Positions 1 to 8,090 of a DNA stretch of 26,534 nucleotides are shown piece after piece. The stretch's first letter is position 1. Every line of letters begins with the position of its first letter. The notes under the pieces were generated by a model. That model made no database searches and was not told the DNA's origin. It saw only the letters and a list, made by a program, of their open reading frames with translations. Origin of the DNA: Candidatus Bathyarchaeota archaeon (GTDB lineage: Archaea > Thermoproteota > Bathyarchaeia > Bathyarchaeales > Bathyarchaeaceae); NCBI GenBank assembly GCA_020350305.1, contig CP070709.1, positions 1,016,886 to 1,043,419 of the forward strand, given 5' to 3'. A program made the translations under genes and the position numbers.

Positions 1-1
1 A

Positions 2-133
2 GTCAAAGAATTGCTGAAAATCCCTGATAAATGGAAGTTTGTTGCGTTATTAACTCTCGGGTATCCTTCCGAACAACCAAAACCAAGAAAGAAGAAACCT
101 TTTGAGAAAATGTTTAGCTTTAACAGTTTCTAA
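2..133 (+). CDS. nitroreductase-family protein, C-terminal fragment
   Basis: An open frame enters from the left edge and stops with TAA at 131-133, giving 43 residues. The stretch KIPDKWKFVALLTLGYPSE followed by a basic, proline-rich tail (QPKPRKKKPFEKM) matches the usual C-terminus of nitroreductase-fold flavoproteins, where a 'iP.....vallalGyP.e.pkpr.rkp' pattern closes the FMN-binding domain. These enzymes are FMN-dependent NAD(P)H oxidoreductases with varied substrates. The catalytic and FMN-binding parts lie outside the window, so the substrate cannot be guessed. The family call comes from a short tail only. Confidence 0.55.
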   Translation, partial: VKELLKIPDKWKFVALLTLGYPSEQPKPRKKKPFEKMFSFNSF

Positions 134-582
134 CTACTTGGATAGGAACGGCTATTTTGATTTTCTGAACCTACTCATGCGCGCGCAAACCTAGTCTCTC
201 AATTCGCCCTTTTCCCTCAAGAAAACTTCGATTGTTTCCACGATTGTAGAAGCTTTGAACACGTCAACGACATAGACGACAAACACCTCTACAGAAAACG
301 TAAGACCTAACCTAAAACTGCGCGCGCGCAGCATGCATGCATGCATTAATCAGTAAATATCAATCTGCGAAATCATTGGCTGGGTCCAAGGTTTAATAAT
401 CGCACTGGTCTTTGTTGGAATTGCTTTTTTGCATCTTAGCGTTGAATGATGAGCCAATAATGCAAAAGCTGTTCCGAGTGCTTTGAAACAGAAAAAAAGG
501 AAGTGAGTTGCACAAGAAAAGATTTTATCAAAAAACAGAAACTTTTTATTGACTTTCTCCCATAAATGTTATCCGGTGAAAA
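134..582. other. gene-free interval with alternating purine-pyrimidine tracts
   Basis: No convincing coding frame was found in these 449 bases. They contain an ATGCGCGCGCA tract near 178-188 and a longer GC/AT alternating block at 318-346 (listed separately). The last 60 bases are AT-rich and probably hold the promoter of the gene at 583. A GGTGA ribosome-binding motif at 576-580 lies just before that ATG. Confidence 0.5.
318..346. repeat. palindromic alternating purine-pyrimidine block
   Basis: A perfect 14-bp palindrome CTGCGCGCGCGCAG (318-331) runs directly into GCATGCATGCATGCAT (331-346). Apart from one A-G step, the whole block alternates purine and pyrimidine, the pattern that favours left-handed DNA. 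Shorter relatives (GCATGC, CATGCATGC, GCGTGCGTG) occur in other gaps at 2254, 4138, 4174, 6445, 8062-8087, 8857, 10456 and 15545. Function is unknown. A hairpin, a protein-binding site or mere low complexity are all possible. Confidence 0.7.
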
Positions 583-1109
583 ATGAAACTTGAGAAGTGG
601 GTGAGATGGCTTAGGGTATCTACGGTTATCCTTGTGACCACAACAATCCTCACCGTCTGGATGGCATACGCCTCAGCACAGATCGCACATCAAGAGCTTG
701 ACCCCGGACTTGACTCCGACCCCTTTACAGAAAGGTAATTGTGTATGACGTTGAGGAAATAAGCAAGCCTGTCACGTATTGGGTTCTCGAAGAAGCTGAC
801 CCTTACATACAGGAAGCTCTAATAGACCCTGGGCATCACCCTCACTGCTTCGCCAATGAAACAACCTTTCTGCAGCAAGTCTATGATCATGACGCTGTAT
901 GGGAGATAGAGTTTGAAGGTTGCTACTATTCCGTGGGAGCTTTTTATCGGTACGACGGGCCTGGACTCATGCCAAAATACTATATCATACACTGGACGTT
1001 GAGCAAGCAGCTGGAAAAAGCAGCAACAGTGAGCGGAGTGATGCTGCTTTTCGCGTGGGTGGCCGTAGGCGTTGTGTGGTTCAATAAAGTTAAACAGAAC
1101 CGCTCCTAA
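583..1109 (+). pseudogene. small two-helix membrane protein split by a frameshift
   Basis: Two frames appear to be halves of one gene. The ATG at 583 opens a 51-residue frame ending at TAA 736-738. It has an N-terminal hydrophobic helix (about residues 10-33, VSTVILVTTTILTVWMAYAS) and ends ...DSDPFTER. The adjacent frame continues from about 735 as VIVYDVEEISKPVTYWVLEE and runs to TAA at 1107-1109, with a second hydrophobic helix near its end (GVMLLFAWVAVGVVWF) and a basic tail. Restoring one base in the GG at 734-735 would join them into a protein of about 175 residues with an extracytoplasmic domain between two anchors. The alternative is a real second gene starting at GTG 741, but its first residues read like mid-protein. 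Family not recognised. The break may be a true mutation or an assembly error. Confidence 0.55.
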
Positions 1110-1111
1110 CC

Positions 1112-1117
1112 TTTTTT
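1112..1117 (+). terminator. oligo-T terminator
   Basis: A run of six T follows 2 bases after the TAA at 1107-1109. Oligo-T tracts without a required hairpin are the usual intrinsic terminators in archaea, and this one would end the transcript of the 583-1109 gene. Confidence 0.4.
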
Positions 1118-1164
1118 ACCTGTTAGTCAAAAAGATATGGGCTCAAGTAGTCTTTCTTTTCGAT

Positions 1165-1578
1165 TCATTTCTTTGCTTCATCTTTGAGGTCTATGCAGTC
1201 GCAGAGGAGATCGTATATGGCTTTGGAGCTTTTGATGATTGTGGCTTCGCGATCTTTTATGATCTTCTTCTTCATTCTCATTGTCTTCAGTTTGGATCGT
1301 GAACGAATGCTTGTCCAGATTCCTATTATGGTGAGGATGCTGAAGAATGTGAAGTTGAGCAGGTCTAGGAGGATGGTCTGCTCTATTGGAAGGATGGAGA
1401 AGATGTATGCGACGATGGTGCTTGCTGTGGGGCCTATGACGGTGAGGGCTAGTCCTGTTCTGAATTCGGCGAGTGCTGTTCTTTCTTCTGCCATGTAGTT
1501 TCTTTCTAAGGCCAGTAGAGTGCGGATTTTTGCGAGGATTTCCTGTTCAGTAGGCTCGACCATGTTTCTGGCGTCCAC
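1165..1578 (-). CDS. DUF202 (YidH-like) membrane protein
   Basis: The N-terminal half carries the DUF202 signature LALERNYMAEERTALAEFRT (about residues 22-41). Two hydrophobic segments follow (about 42-64 and 70-90), then a basic, charged cytoplasmic tail with a possible coiled coil. DUF202 proteins are small integral membrane proteins of unknown biochemical role. The start is GTG at 1578, preceded by AGGT; an ATG at 1563, preceded by AGGTGGA, is an equal alternative that would drop five residues. The gene lies 26 bases downstream of the rhodanese/ABM gene on the same strand, so the two are probably cotranscribed. Confidence 0.75.
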   Translation of the reverse strand: MDARNMVEPTEQEILAKIRTLLALERNYMAEERTALAEFRTGLALTVIGPTASTIVAYIFSILPIEQTILLDLLNFTFFSILTIIGIWTSIRSRSKLKTMRMKKKIIKDREATIIKSSKAIYDLLCDCIDLKDEAKK

Positions 1579-1604
1579 CTGTGACCTGCGCTTGCTAGAG
1601 GCGG

Positions 1605-2189
1605 TTATCTCATGATTTCGCCGTATTCTTCGTAAGGCATGATCGAGAGGTATTTCATCAGGCCCATGAATCCTTTGAGAATCACCTGTTCCTTGTGGAA
1701 TTTTTCGTGTGCTTTCTTGCTTGTCCAGTAAGTCAACATTACGTATTTGGTTGGTCTAACATCAATGTCCTCGTATGGGCCTTGAAGCCCGCTTCCACCA
1801 TAGGAAATTGTTGAAACTCTAAATATTTTTGAGCCGAGAAAACCTTTCATTTCAACAGTTATGCGGTACAGCTCCTTTGTTTTTTCTTCAAACTCCGTTT
1901 CCAAGCCAGGCTTCACTGAAAGATAATTTAGAGCACAGATTATCGACCTCGCTTCTTGCTCGTATTTGTCAAGTTCTTCTGTTGGAATCATAGAAGCTTT
2001 AATCCCTCTCTTGCCAACGTACTCAACAGCCATTCTCGATCTTCTTGCGCCGTAGCAGTAGAAAAGAACATCCTTGTCTTTCAAGAAGTCAAGGTAAAAC
2101 TCTAGGTCAAATAGGGAGATGTTTATGGCTCCTTTCACATGACTTTTATAGTATTCTTCCCTACTTCTCACGTCCACTATCAGACTCAA
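1605..2189 (-). CDS. rhodanese domain fused to an ABM-like (monooxygenase-fold) domain
   Basis: Residues 1-60 form a compact rhodanese-like domain: VDVRSREEYYKSHVKGAINI at the N-terminus, then VLFYCYGARRSR, whose Cys45 is in the persulfide-carrying position of the active-site loop. From about residue 80 to 194 the protein changes to an antibiotic-biosynthesis-monooxygenase (ABM) ferredoxin-like pattern, with a FLGSKIFRV strand and the aromatic YVMLTYWTSKKAHEKFH segment typical of heme-degrading or quinol-oxidising ABM folds. The rhodanese part is shorter than the usual 100 residues. It is the first gene of a two-gene minus-strand unit with the DUF202 protein. A role in sulfur transfer or in detoxifying small oxidised molecules is plausible but is inference. 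Confidence 0.7.
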   Translation of the reverse strand: MSLIVDVRSREEYYKSHVKGAINISLFDLEFYLDFLKDKDVLFYCYGARRSRMAVEYVGKRGIKASMIPTEELDKYEQEARSIICALNYLSVKPGLETEFEEKTKELYRITVEMKGFLGSKIFRVSTISYGGSGLQGPYEDIDVRPTKYVMLTYWTSKKAHEKFHKEQVILKGFMGLMKYLSIMPYEEYGEIMR

Positions 2190-2337
2190 TCAAATCACCT
2201 TTATACAATAATCTCACAATAATTTATTAAAAGTTAAGGATCCTACTAATTGTATGCATGCTTGCGTTGACACGTAACAAACCTTAAATCCGAAGAGTCG
2301 ATTCATAATTTAAAGTGAAAGGAGACCTGTTTGAAGC

Positions 2338-2772
2338 ATGAGTTTCTTTCTCGGACGTGGGGAGACTGTTGTAAGAGAACAAACGGGTGTGCGGTATCAT
2401 GGTGGTTACAGTAGAATTGGATCATATATGTGGGGAAAGCTCATCTTGACAAGCAGACGTTTCATTTTTCTGCAACAAAACACTGTCAAGTCTGGCGGAC
2501 TACTTGGATTTGGAAAGAAGTCTGAGGTTCAAACAGTTGGCGTAAAAATCAATCTTCCTGTGGAGAACGTGCTTGGGGCGATGGTGGAAACTCGCTCAAG
2601 GAAGAAAGGCACATGGAGCGAACCACCGTCTTTGTTTAGCAAAGAGCAATACCAAGTTTTGATGGTGTCACTGGAGACCCAGTCTGGAATGGAGAACCCT
2701 GTGTTTGAAGTCTATAATGCTCAAGATTGGGTGACAGCAATCCAACGTTCTGTTGGTGGAGAAGCTGTTTGA
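2338..2772 (+). CDS. PH/GRAM-like domain protein
   Basis: A 144-residue protein with no membrane segment. The segment WGKLILTSRRFIFLQQN (about 31-47) is the hallmark beta-strand pair of PH/GRAM-like folds ('G.L.lT..RliF'), and the C-terminal QDWVTAIQRSVGG resembles the capping helix of that fold. ATG at 2338 is preceded by AAAGGAGA at 2318-2325, a long spacing. Its stop overlaps the TTG of the zinc-ribbon gene by four bases (TTGA), so the two are translationally coupled. PH-like domains bind lipids or peptides; the ligand is unknown here. First gene of a three-gene operon with the zinc-ribbon and transglutaminase-like genes. Confidence 0.6.
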   Translation: MSFFLGRGETVVREQTGVRYHGGYSRIGSYMWGKLILTSRRFIFLQQNTVKSGGLLGFGKKSEVQTVGVKINLPVENVLGAMVETRSRKKGTWSEPPSLFSKEQYQVLMVSLETQSGMENPVFEVYNAQDWVTAIQRSVGGEAV

Positions 2773-3128
2773 GCATTAGATGCGAACACTGCGGAGCCCC
2801 CTACAAAGGCAATATTTCGCCATATTCTAAATTCGTGACTTGCGAGAACTGTGGCTGTGCAATAAGAATTAGTGCTGAAACTCAAACGCCCACCATTAGA
2901 AAGATAGTCTATGAAGAAGAGAAAATGCTTCCACAGAAAATTTTCGACATAAATGAATTTGAAAGATTTCTTGTCAGAAAAGGGATAAAGACTTTTGATT
3001 CAACTAGTGGAATCTTGAAGCTGGGGTCTAATGAAGTACTGATCAAGCCAGACGGATCGGTGGAAGGTTCAAGACGCTTAAAATCCCGCGTAATGAAATG
3101 GATTCAGGAATTCATGACGAGCGAGTAA
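2769..3128 (+). CDS. zinc-ribbon protein with C-terminal helical domain
   Basis: Start is placed at TTG 2769 because it overlaps the previous stop as TTGA and has GGTGGAG eight bases upstream; longer upstream extensions read as shadow of the PH-like gene. The 119-residue product begins with CEHCGAPYKG and a second CENCG about 17 residues later, a four-cysteine zinc ribbon. The remainder (about 45-119) contains a helix-rich segment, INEFERFLVRKGIKTF, and a short strand pattern (LKLGSNEVLIKPDGSVEG). The zinc ribbon suggests a nucleic-acid or protein adaptor. No known family is recognised beyond that. Confidence 0.65.
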   Translation: MSIRCEHCGAPYKGNISPYSKFVTCENCGCAIRISAETQTPTIRKIVYEEEKMLPQKIFDINEFERFLVRKGIKTFDSTSGILKLGSNEVLIKPDGSVEGSRRLKSRVMKWIQEFMTSE

Positions 3129-3148
3129 TATGACGCTAGGAGGAATGA

Positions 3149-4132
3149 TTGATTACCGAACCTAGTAGTCTGCTATATGATGCCACACTGAAGTTAAGAA
3201 AGGGTGAACTCAAGGAAGCGGTTGACCTCGTGACCAAAGCGAGGAAAGAGATATGCGATCGCCTGTCATTAAAAAACATAGGTCCAAGCGAATATGGCGT
3301 CTTAAAACAACTCTTGTATCTTCTGGACTGCGCAGCATTACAATACTTCATACTTTCAAAAGAAGAAGGAATCGGGACCGACGATATGTCGAAACTCGGG
3401 CGTCTATGTCTTTCGCTTGGAATCTGCAACACTATAGAAACATTGTTTCTCCCGCTTGTAAGGACATACTCTAGTTTAAACCAAGAAAAGCAAGAATCTT
3501 CATGGCTTTGTCAATTCAATGAGCTTTTGAAACAGGAGATACATGATTCTGTGAAACGAGTAGTCGTGGATATGCGAAACGAAAGACTTAGAGGTCCGAA
3601 GGAAGAGCTCAATCGTTCCATTGAAAGGATAGTTGACTCCGCAGATCCAGCGGCAGAAGGGATTCGTGAGCTTGCTACTAGATTAGGAAGGCGATTTGAA
3701 GCAGGTGATTTTAAGCAAGCTAGAAAGCTTTACGAGTACGTCAGAGACGAAATTCAATATGTCTATGATCCATTTGGCATAGAGGAAATTCAATCTCCAG
3801 AAATAACACTAAAACTGCGTTCAGGTGATTGTGAGGACCAAGCAATACTCTTGACTTCTCTTCTACTCGCAATCGGGTTTGAATCTGCGTTGCTTTTTGC
3901 AGATGCGGACAACGACGGTCTTCCAGATCATGTCTATTCAGCAGTTTACATTCCAAAAGCTCCTGATTACACAAAACCTTTCGCAAAAAAGAAGCTAGAC
4001 GACGGAAAAGATCTACATCATTGGATACCACTAGATCCCACTTCACTGGACTCTGATTTTGGTGTCATTCCAATTGAGGATCTACAAATTGCCAAACTCG
4101 TGTCGATCCCGCCCGGAAAACAGAAAGCATAA
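3149..4132 (+). CDS. transglutaminase-like cysteine protease-fold protein
   Basis: The C-terminal half has the transglutaminase-like core. Cys228 lies in LRSGDCEDQAILLTSLLLAIG, His261 in GLPDHVYSAVYIP and Asp296 in HWIPLDPTS, a complete Cys-His-Asp triad in the usual order. A linker segment ARKLYEYVRDEIQYVYD (191-207) precedes the core, as is typical. Residues 1-165 are helical and resemble TPR/HAT-like repeats. No signal peptide or membrane helix is seen, so it should act in the cytoplasm, probably as a protease or amidase rather than a crosslinker. The start is TTG 3149 with a perfect AGGAGG five bases upstream; a nearby ATG at 3145 is out of frame. Twenty bases separate it from the zinc-ribbon gene. 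Confidence 0.75.
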   Translation: MITEPSSLLYDATLKLRKGELKEAVDLVTKARKEICDRLSLKNIGPSEYGVLKQLLYLLDCAALQYFILSKEEGIGTDDMSKLGRLCLSLGICNTIETLFLPLVRTYSSLNQEKQESSWLCQFNELLKQEIHDSVKRVVVDMRNERLRGPKEELNRSIERIVDSADPAAEGIRELATRLGRRFEAGDFKQARKLYEYVRDEIQYVYDPFGIEEIQSPEITLKLRSGDCEDQAILLTSLLLAIGFESALLFADADNDGLPDHVYSAVYIPKAPDYTKPFAKKKLDDGKDLHHWIPLDPTSLDSDFGVIPIEDLQIAKLVSIPPGKQKA

Positions 4133-4244
4133 TGCAAGCATGCAAAATCTCCTTCGCCCACCGTTTTTTGCACGCATGCACATCAATGCAGTTATGAGTG
4201 CGAAAAGAGTGATCTGCGGGAGCGCGGAGGACTTCTATATCTCC

Positions 4245-4283
4245 TTATAAAACTGGGGAGCCTAATACAAGCACGTGCTCCCC
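4245..4283 (+). promoter_or_regulatory. promoter and operator-like inverted repeat before the YyaL-type gene
   Basis: TTATAAAA at 4245-4252 is a good archaeal TATA box, predicting initiation near 4272-4277 and a leader of only about ten bases before ATG 4285. GGGGAGC (4255-4261) and GCTCCCC (4277-4283) form a perfect 7-bp inverted repeat spanning the predicted start site, with a smaller palindrome GCACGTGC inside at 4271-4278. A repressor bound here would block initiation. The gene shows no Shine-Dalgarno, consistent with near-leaderless translation. Confidence 0.5.
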
Positions 4284-4284
4284 A

Positions 4285-6381
4285 ATGTCGAATACTCTGA
4301 GAAGGCCCAACCGACTGGCAAAAGAGAAAAGCCCGTATCTATTGCAACATGCCCAAAACCCTGTTGACTGGTACCCTTGGAGTGAAGAAGCTTTTGTGAA
4401 AGCAGAGAAGGAGAACAAGCCAATTTTCCTATCTATTGGTTACTCTACATGCCACTGGTGCCACGTGATGGAAAAAGAATCTTTTGAAGATAAGGAAGCT
4501 GCAAAAATCTTGAACGAGAATTTTGTGTCCATAAAGGTTGATAGAGAAGAAAGACCGGACATTGACAAAGTCTATATGAAGACTTGTGTGTTGATGACTG
4601 GTGGAGGCGGATGGCCTCTCACAATAATAATGACACCTCAAAAACAACCTTTCTTCGCAGGAACATATTTACCAAAAAAAAGCAGAGCTGGGATGATAGG
4701 TCTTGTTGATCTACTCAGAAACGTTAGGGAATTATGGGAAAGAGACAGAAGCAAGGTCATTTCGACTGCTGAAAGGGTAACAGAATATTTAACTGATTAT
4801 GTGAGAGCAAAGCAACGAGAAGAAGAGCTGACCGAAATAGCCTTTGACGAGGGTTTCATTAGATTATTGGATAGCTTTGACCAAACCAATGGGGGATTCG
4901 GCACCAGCCCCAAGTTTCCATCGCCTCACAATCTCCTGTTTCTCCTTAGATACTGGAAGAGAAGGGGCAGAAGACAGGCGCTGGAAATGGTCGAGAAAAC
5001 CCTGCAAGAGATGAGGCTGGGTGGAATTTTTGACCAAGTGGGCTTTGGTTTTCACAGATATTCCACTGATTCAAAATGGCTTGTCCCACACTTTGAGAAA
5101 ATGCTCTACGATCAAGCATTGATGGCCATTGCCTATATAGAGGTATATCAAGTCACAGGAAAAAAAGAGTACAAAAAGACGGCCGAAGAAATATTCGAAT
5201 ATATCTTGAGAGACATGACAGATTCTGAGGGAGGGTTCTTTTCAGCAGAGGACGCTGACAGCGAAGGTCAAGAAGGGAAATTCTACTTTTGGACTGAAAC
5301 AGAAATCAAGCAAATACTAGGGGAGAATGCCGACTTGATTGTTAGGGTGTTCAACGTTTCAAAAGAAGGAAACTATCATGACATTCATCGAGGTGCAACG
5401 GGAAACAACATCCTCCACTTGAAGAAGTCTCTGCACGAATTATCCTTAGAGCTGGGCATGAATTATGAGGAACTGGTCGCGGTTTTGAGAAATGTTAGAC
5501 TGAAGCTCTTTAAGATCAGGGAAAAAAGGATTCATCCTTTTAAGGACAACAAAGTCCTGACTGATTGGAACGGTCTCATGATAGCTGCACTTGCGAAAGG
5601 CGCACAAATATTCGACTCGATAAGATACGTGAAGGCTGCTGAGAGAGCGGTTGAGTTTATTCTTGAAAAACTGCGGAGGACTGATGGGAGGCTTATTCAT
5701 AGGCACAGAGACGGAGAAGCAGCTATAGATGGCAATCTAGACGATTATGCATTTCTAGTTCTGGGCCTAATTGAGCTGTATGAAGCCACTTTTGAGACGA
5801 AGTATCTAGAGGAAGCATTGAGACTCCAAAACGATATAATTAAGCACTTCTGGGACAAAGAGAATGGCGGATTCTTCTTCACTTCAGACTACAGTGAGAA
5901 ACTTCTAGTCCGTTACAAAGATTTCCGGGACGGGGCTATTCCTTCAGGCAACTCTATAGCATTCCTAAATCTGATCAGACTTGCGCGTATGACAGGAAAG
6001 ACCCAATATGAAGAAAAAGCTGCGGCATTAGCGAAAGCTTTCTCGTCCCATGAAGAGGGCACTCCACCCCAGAACACCATGTTCTTGACGGCACTAGACT
6101 TCTTCATTGGGCCAGCTTACGAGATTGCAATAGTAGGTGACCTTGATTCCAAAGAAGCAGAAAACATGCTACACGCCATAAGGACGAGGTTTGTCCCAAA
6201 CAAAGTGATCTTGTTTAAGAAAGAAAATGACACAAGTCTTGAAAATCTTGCAGGCTTCACAAAGGGCATGAAAACGATAGCTGCCAAGACCACAGCCTAC
6301 ATTTGCCAAAACTTTGCCTGCAATAGACCAATGACAGACATAGATGAGGTTTTGAAAACACTTGCCCGGCTCAGACATTAG
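4285..6381 (+). CDS. thioredoxin-domain protein of the YyaL / SPATA20 (DUF255) family
   Basis: A 698-residue protein of the usual family length. The N-terminus has the diagnostic [20 protein letters not shown], then [19 protein letters not shown], a thioredoxin-fold CHWC motif (Cys56/Cys59), then [12 protein letters not shown] and [13 protein letters not shown]. The rest is an (alpha/alpha)6 barrel like N-acylglucosamine 2-epimerases, with ...[15 protein letters not shown] and [10 protein letters not shown], and later [15 protein letters not shown]. The family is widespread in all domains, is cytosolic and has no firmly assigned substrate; a redox or sugar-related role is only inferred. It lies just before a CoA-binding protein and the Msr genes, a redox-flavoured neighbourhood. 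Confidence 0.9.
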   Translation: MSNTLRRPNRLAKEKSPYLLQHAQNPVDWYPWSEEAFVKAEKENKPIFLSIGYSTCHWCHVMEKESFEDKEAAKILNENFVSIKVDREERPDIDKVYMKTCVLMTGGGGWPLTIIMTPQKQPFFAGTYLPKKSRAGMIGLVDLLRNVRELWERDRSKVISTAERVTEYLTDYVRAKQREEELTEIAFDEGFIRLLDSFDQTNGGFGTSPKFPSPHNLLFLLRYWKRRGRRQALEMVEKTLQEMRLGGIFDQVGFGFHRYSTDSKWLVPHFEKMLYDQALMAIAYIEVYQVTGKKEYKKTAEEIFEYILRDMTDSEGGFFSAEDADSEGQEGKFYFWTETEIKQILGENADLIVRVFNVSKEGNYHDIHRGATGNNILHLKKSLHELSLELGMNYEELVAVLRNVRLKLFKIREKRIHPFKDNKVLTDWNGLMIAALAKGAQIFDSIRYVKAAERAVEFILEKLRRTDGRLIHRHRDGEAAIDGNLDDYAFLVLGLIELYEATFETKYLEEALRLQNDIIKHFWDKENGGFFFTSDYSEKLLVRYKDFRDGAIPSGNSIAFLNLIRLARMTGKTQYEEKAAALAKAFSSHEEGTPPQNTMFLTALDFFIGPAYEIAIVGDLDSKEAENMLHAIRTRFVPNKVILFKKENDTSLENLAGFTKGMKTIAAKTTAYICQNFACNRPMTDIDEVLKTLARLRH

Positions 6382-6460
6382 ATAGCAAGCACGTTTGCTT
6401 AAAGAAAGCCCGTGCACAAGACGAAAGATTCTTAGTAGTGTAAGATGTATGCGTGCGTAA

Positions 6461-6904
6461 ATGTTGATGTTGAATCAAAGCAATTTAAAGGAAATCCTAA
6501 CGAAATACAGGACCGTCGCTATTGTAGGAGTATCAAGATACGTTTCAAAAGATAGCTACAGGGTGGCTGAATATTTGAAGAAACAGGGCTTCTATATCGT
6601 GCCGATTAACCCCTTTGCTGATGAGGTTCTAGGTGAAAAGAGTTACGGAAGCCTGCTTGACATTCCAACTGAATTTCAGGAGACCATCAAGATCGTCGAC
6701 ATTTTCAGGCCCTTTGACTACGCCCCGTCAATAGTGGAGCAAAGCATTCAATTGAAGAAGCTTCATGACGTACTTGAAGTAGTGTGGATGCAACTTGGAA
6801 TAGTAAACGAGCAAGCAGCGGAGAAAGCAAGAAACGCAGGCTTGACTGCGGTTATGGATAAATGTATTATCCGAGAACACCAACGCTTGTTTGGAATTCA
6901 GTAG
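6461..6904 (+). CDS. CoA-binding domain protein (CoA_binding_2 / YccU-like)
   Basis: A single Rossmann-like domain of 147 residues. Its N-terminal TVAIVGVSRYVSKDSYRVAEYLKKQG carries the dinucleotide/CoA-binding glycine turn, then YIVPINPFADEVLGEKSYGSLLDIP. The C-terminus has VVWMQLGIVNEQAAEKARNAGL and the VMDKCIIREHQRL ending typical of the family. Relatives are homologous to the CoA-binding domain of succinyl-CoA synthetase, but their reaction is unknown. ATG 6461 and ATG 6467 are both possible starts; no clear Shine-Dalgarno was seen. The gene is monocistronic, with its 3' end facing the msrB stop across an 88-base gap. Confidence 0.85.
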   Translation: MLMLNQSNLKEILTKYRTVAIVGVSRYVSKDSYRVAEYLKKQGFYIVPINPFADEVLGEKSYGSLLDIPTEFQETIKIVDIFRPFDYAPSIVEQSIQLKKLHDVLEVVWMQLGIVNEQAAEKARNAGLTAVMDKCIIREHQRLFGIQ

Positions 6905-6992
6905 TGTTATAGGTAGGTCTTCCGAAGGAGTCAATGTTGAAGCCAATGGAAGAACCAACAAAATAGTTGAATACATGCATTCGTTAGCCTCA

Positions 6993-7400
6993 CTATTCTC
7001 TCGTCTGTCTTTCTTTGAAATGAAGCGCTGCCGAATTAATGCAAAAACGATGACCTGTGGGCTTGGGACCATCTTCAAATAGGTGTCCAAGATGCCCACC
7101 ACATTGGCTACACAAAACTCCAGTCCTTTGCATTCCTAAACTGTTGTCAGCGTCCAACTCTACCCTATCCCCAGCGATCGGAGCCCAGAAACTAGGCCAA
7201 CCAGTTCCTGAATCGAACTTCTTATCCCAAGAGAATAATTCGTTCCCGCAACCAGCGCAGACATACTTTCCCTTCTTCTTGTTATGAAGGAATTTTCCTG
7301 TAAATGGACGCTCAGTTCCCTTTTCTCGTAATATATGAAACTCTTCAGGCGTCAGAGTCTTTCTCCATTCGTCTTCTGACTTTCTTATTTTCGTTTTCAT
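6993..7400 (-). CDS. msrB: peptide-methionine (R)-S-oxide reductase MsrB
   Basis: Reduces the R epimer of methionine sulfoxide in proteins. All diagnostic motifs are present: ERPFTGKF, the zinc-binding pairs CAGC (Cys48/Cys51) and CSQC (Cys97/Cys100), FDSGTGWPSFW, GGHLGHLFEDGPKPTG, and the catalytic Cys120 in HRFCINSAAL. The 135-residue length is standard. It lies 15 bases downstream of msrA on the same strand, so the pair forms an operon repairing both epimers. The soluble N-terminus lacks a signal peptide, so repair is cytoplasmic. Confidence 0.95.
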   Translation of the reverse strand: MKTKIRKSEDEWRKTLTPEEFHILREKGTERPFTGKFLHNKKKGKYVCAGCGNELFSWDKKFDSGTGWPSFWAPIAGDRVELDADNSLGMQRTGVLCSQCGGHLGHLFEDGPKPTGHRFCINSAALHFKERQTRE

Positions 7401-7415
7401 ATTTGATCAGCCTAT

Positions 7416-7976
7416 TCATTTTATTGACTTGCGAAGCTTGGCGATCTTCGGTGCAATAACTAGCTTACAATACGACTTTTCAGGATTTCGTTTGAAGTAG
7501 TCTTTGTGATAATCCTCCGCTTTGAAGAAGGCTTTGAACGGTTCGACCTGTGTCACGATTGGAGCATCATGTATTCTGGCATTATCAAGTTCCTCAATCA
7601 GCTTCCGTGCAATTTCCTTCTGTTCACTAGTGTGGTAGAATATTACTGATCGATACTGCGTACCTACGTCATCACCCTGACGGTTTAACGTAGTTGGGTC
7701 ATGCGTTGCAAAGAACACCTCAAGGATATCTCTAAATGAGACAATACCACGATCAAAAGTGATCTGCACAACTTCAGCATGTCCTGTTGTCCCAGTGGCA
7801 ACTTTCTCATAGGTTGGATTCGGTAATTCACCTCCCGAGTAGCCCGGCTCAACCGTTACTACACCGTTTATCTCACTGAAAACAGCTTCTGTGCACCAGA
7901 AACAGCCACCACCAAGTGTCGCAACTTCCAAATGTCTGGAATTTCTTCTCGATTTATCTTTTCGCATAAAACTCAA
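7416..7976 (-). CDS. msrA: peptide-methionine (S)-S-oxide reductase MsrA
   Basis: The catalytic motif [13 protein letters not shown] (catalytic Cys25 from the TTG start) is followed by [61 protein letters not shown] and [12 protein letters not shown], the complete MsrA pattern. Two starts are possible: TTG 7976, four bases after AGGAG (7981-7985), and ATG 7967, thirteen bases after it. Neither spacing is ideal, and the difference is only three residues. First gene of the msrA-msrB operon, transcribed from the gap at 7977-8090. Confidence 0.95.
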   Translation of the reverse strand: MSFMRKDKSRRNSRHLEVATLGGGCFWCTEAVFSEINGVVTVEPGYSGGELPNPTYEKVATGTTGHAEVVQITFDRGIVSFRDILEVFFATHDPTTLNRQGDDVGTQYRSVIFYHTSEQKEIARKLIEELDNARIHDAPIVTQVEPFKAFFKAEDYHKDYFKRNPEKSYCKLVIAPKIAKLRKSIK

Positions 7977-8090
7977 TAATCTCCTATGAATATTAATGTG
8001 TCCACTTTAATTAAGTCAAAGTTTTCGCAGCTGAGAATTGACCCTAATTTTTGCTATCGTCTACGCGTGCACCCGATCCATGCATGCGAA

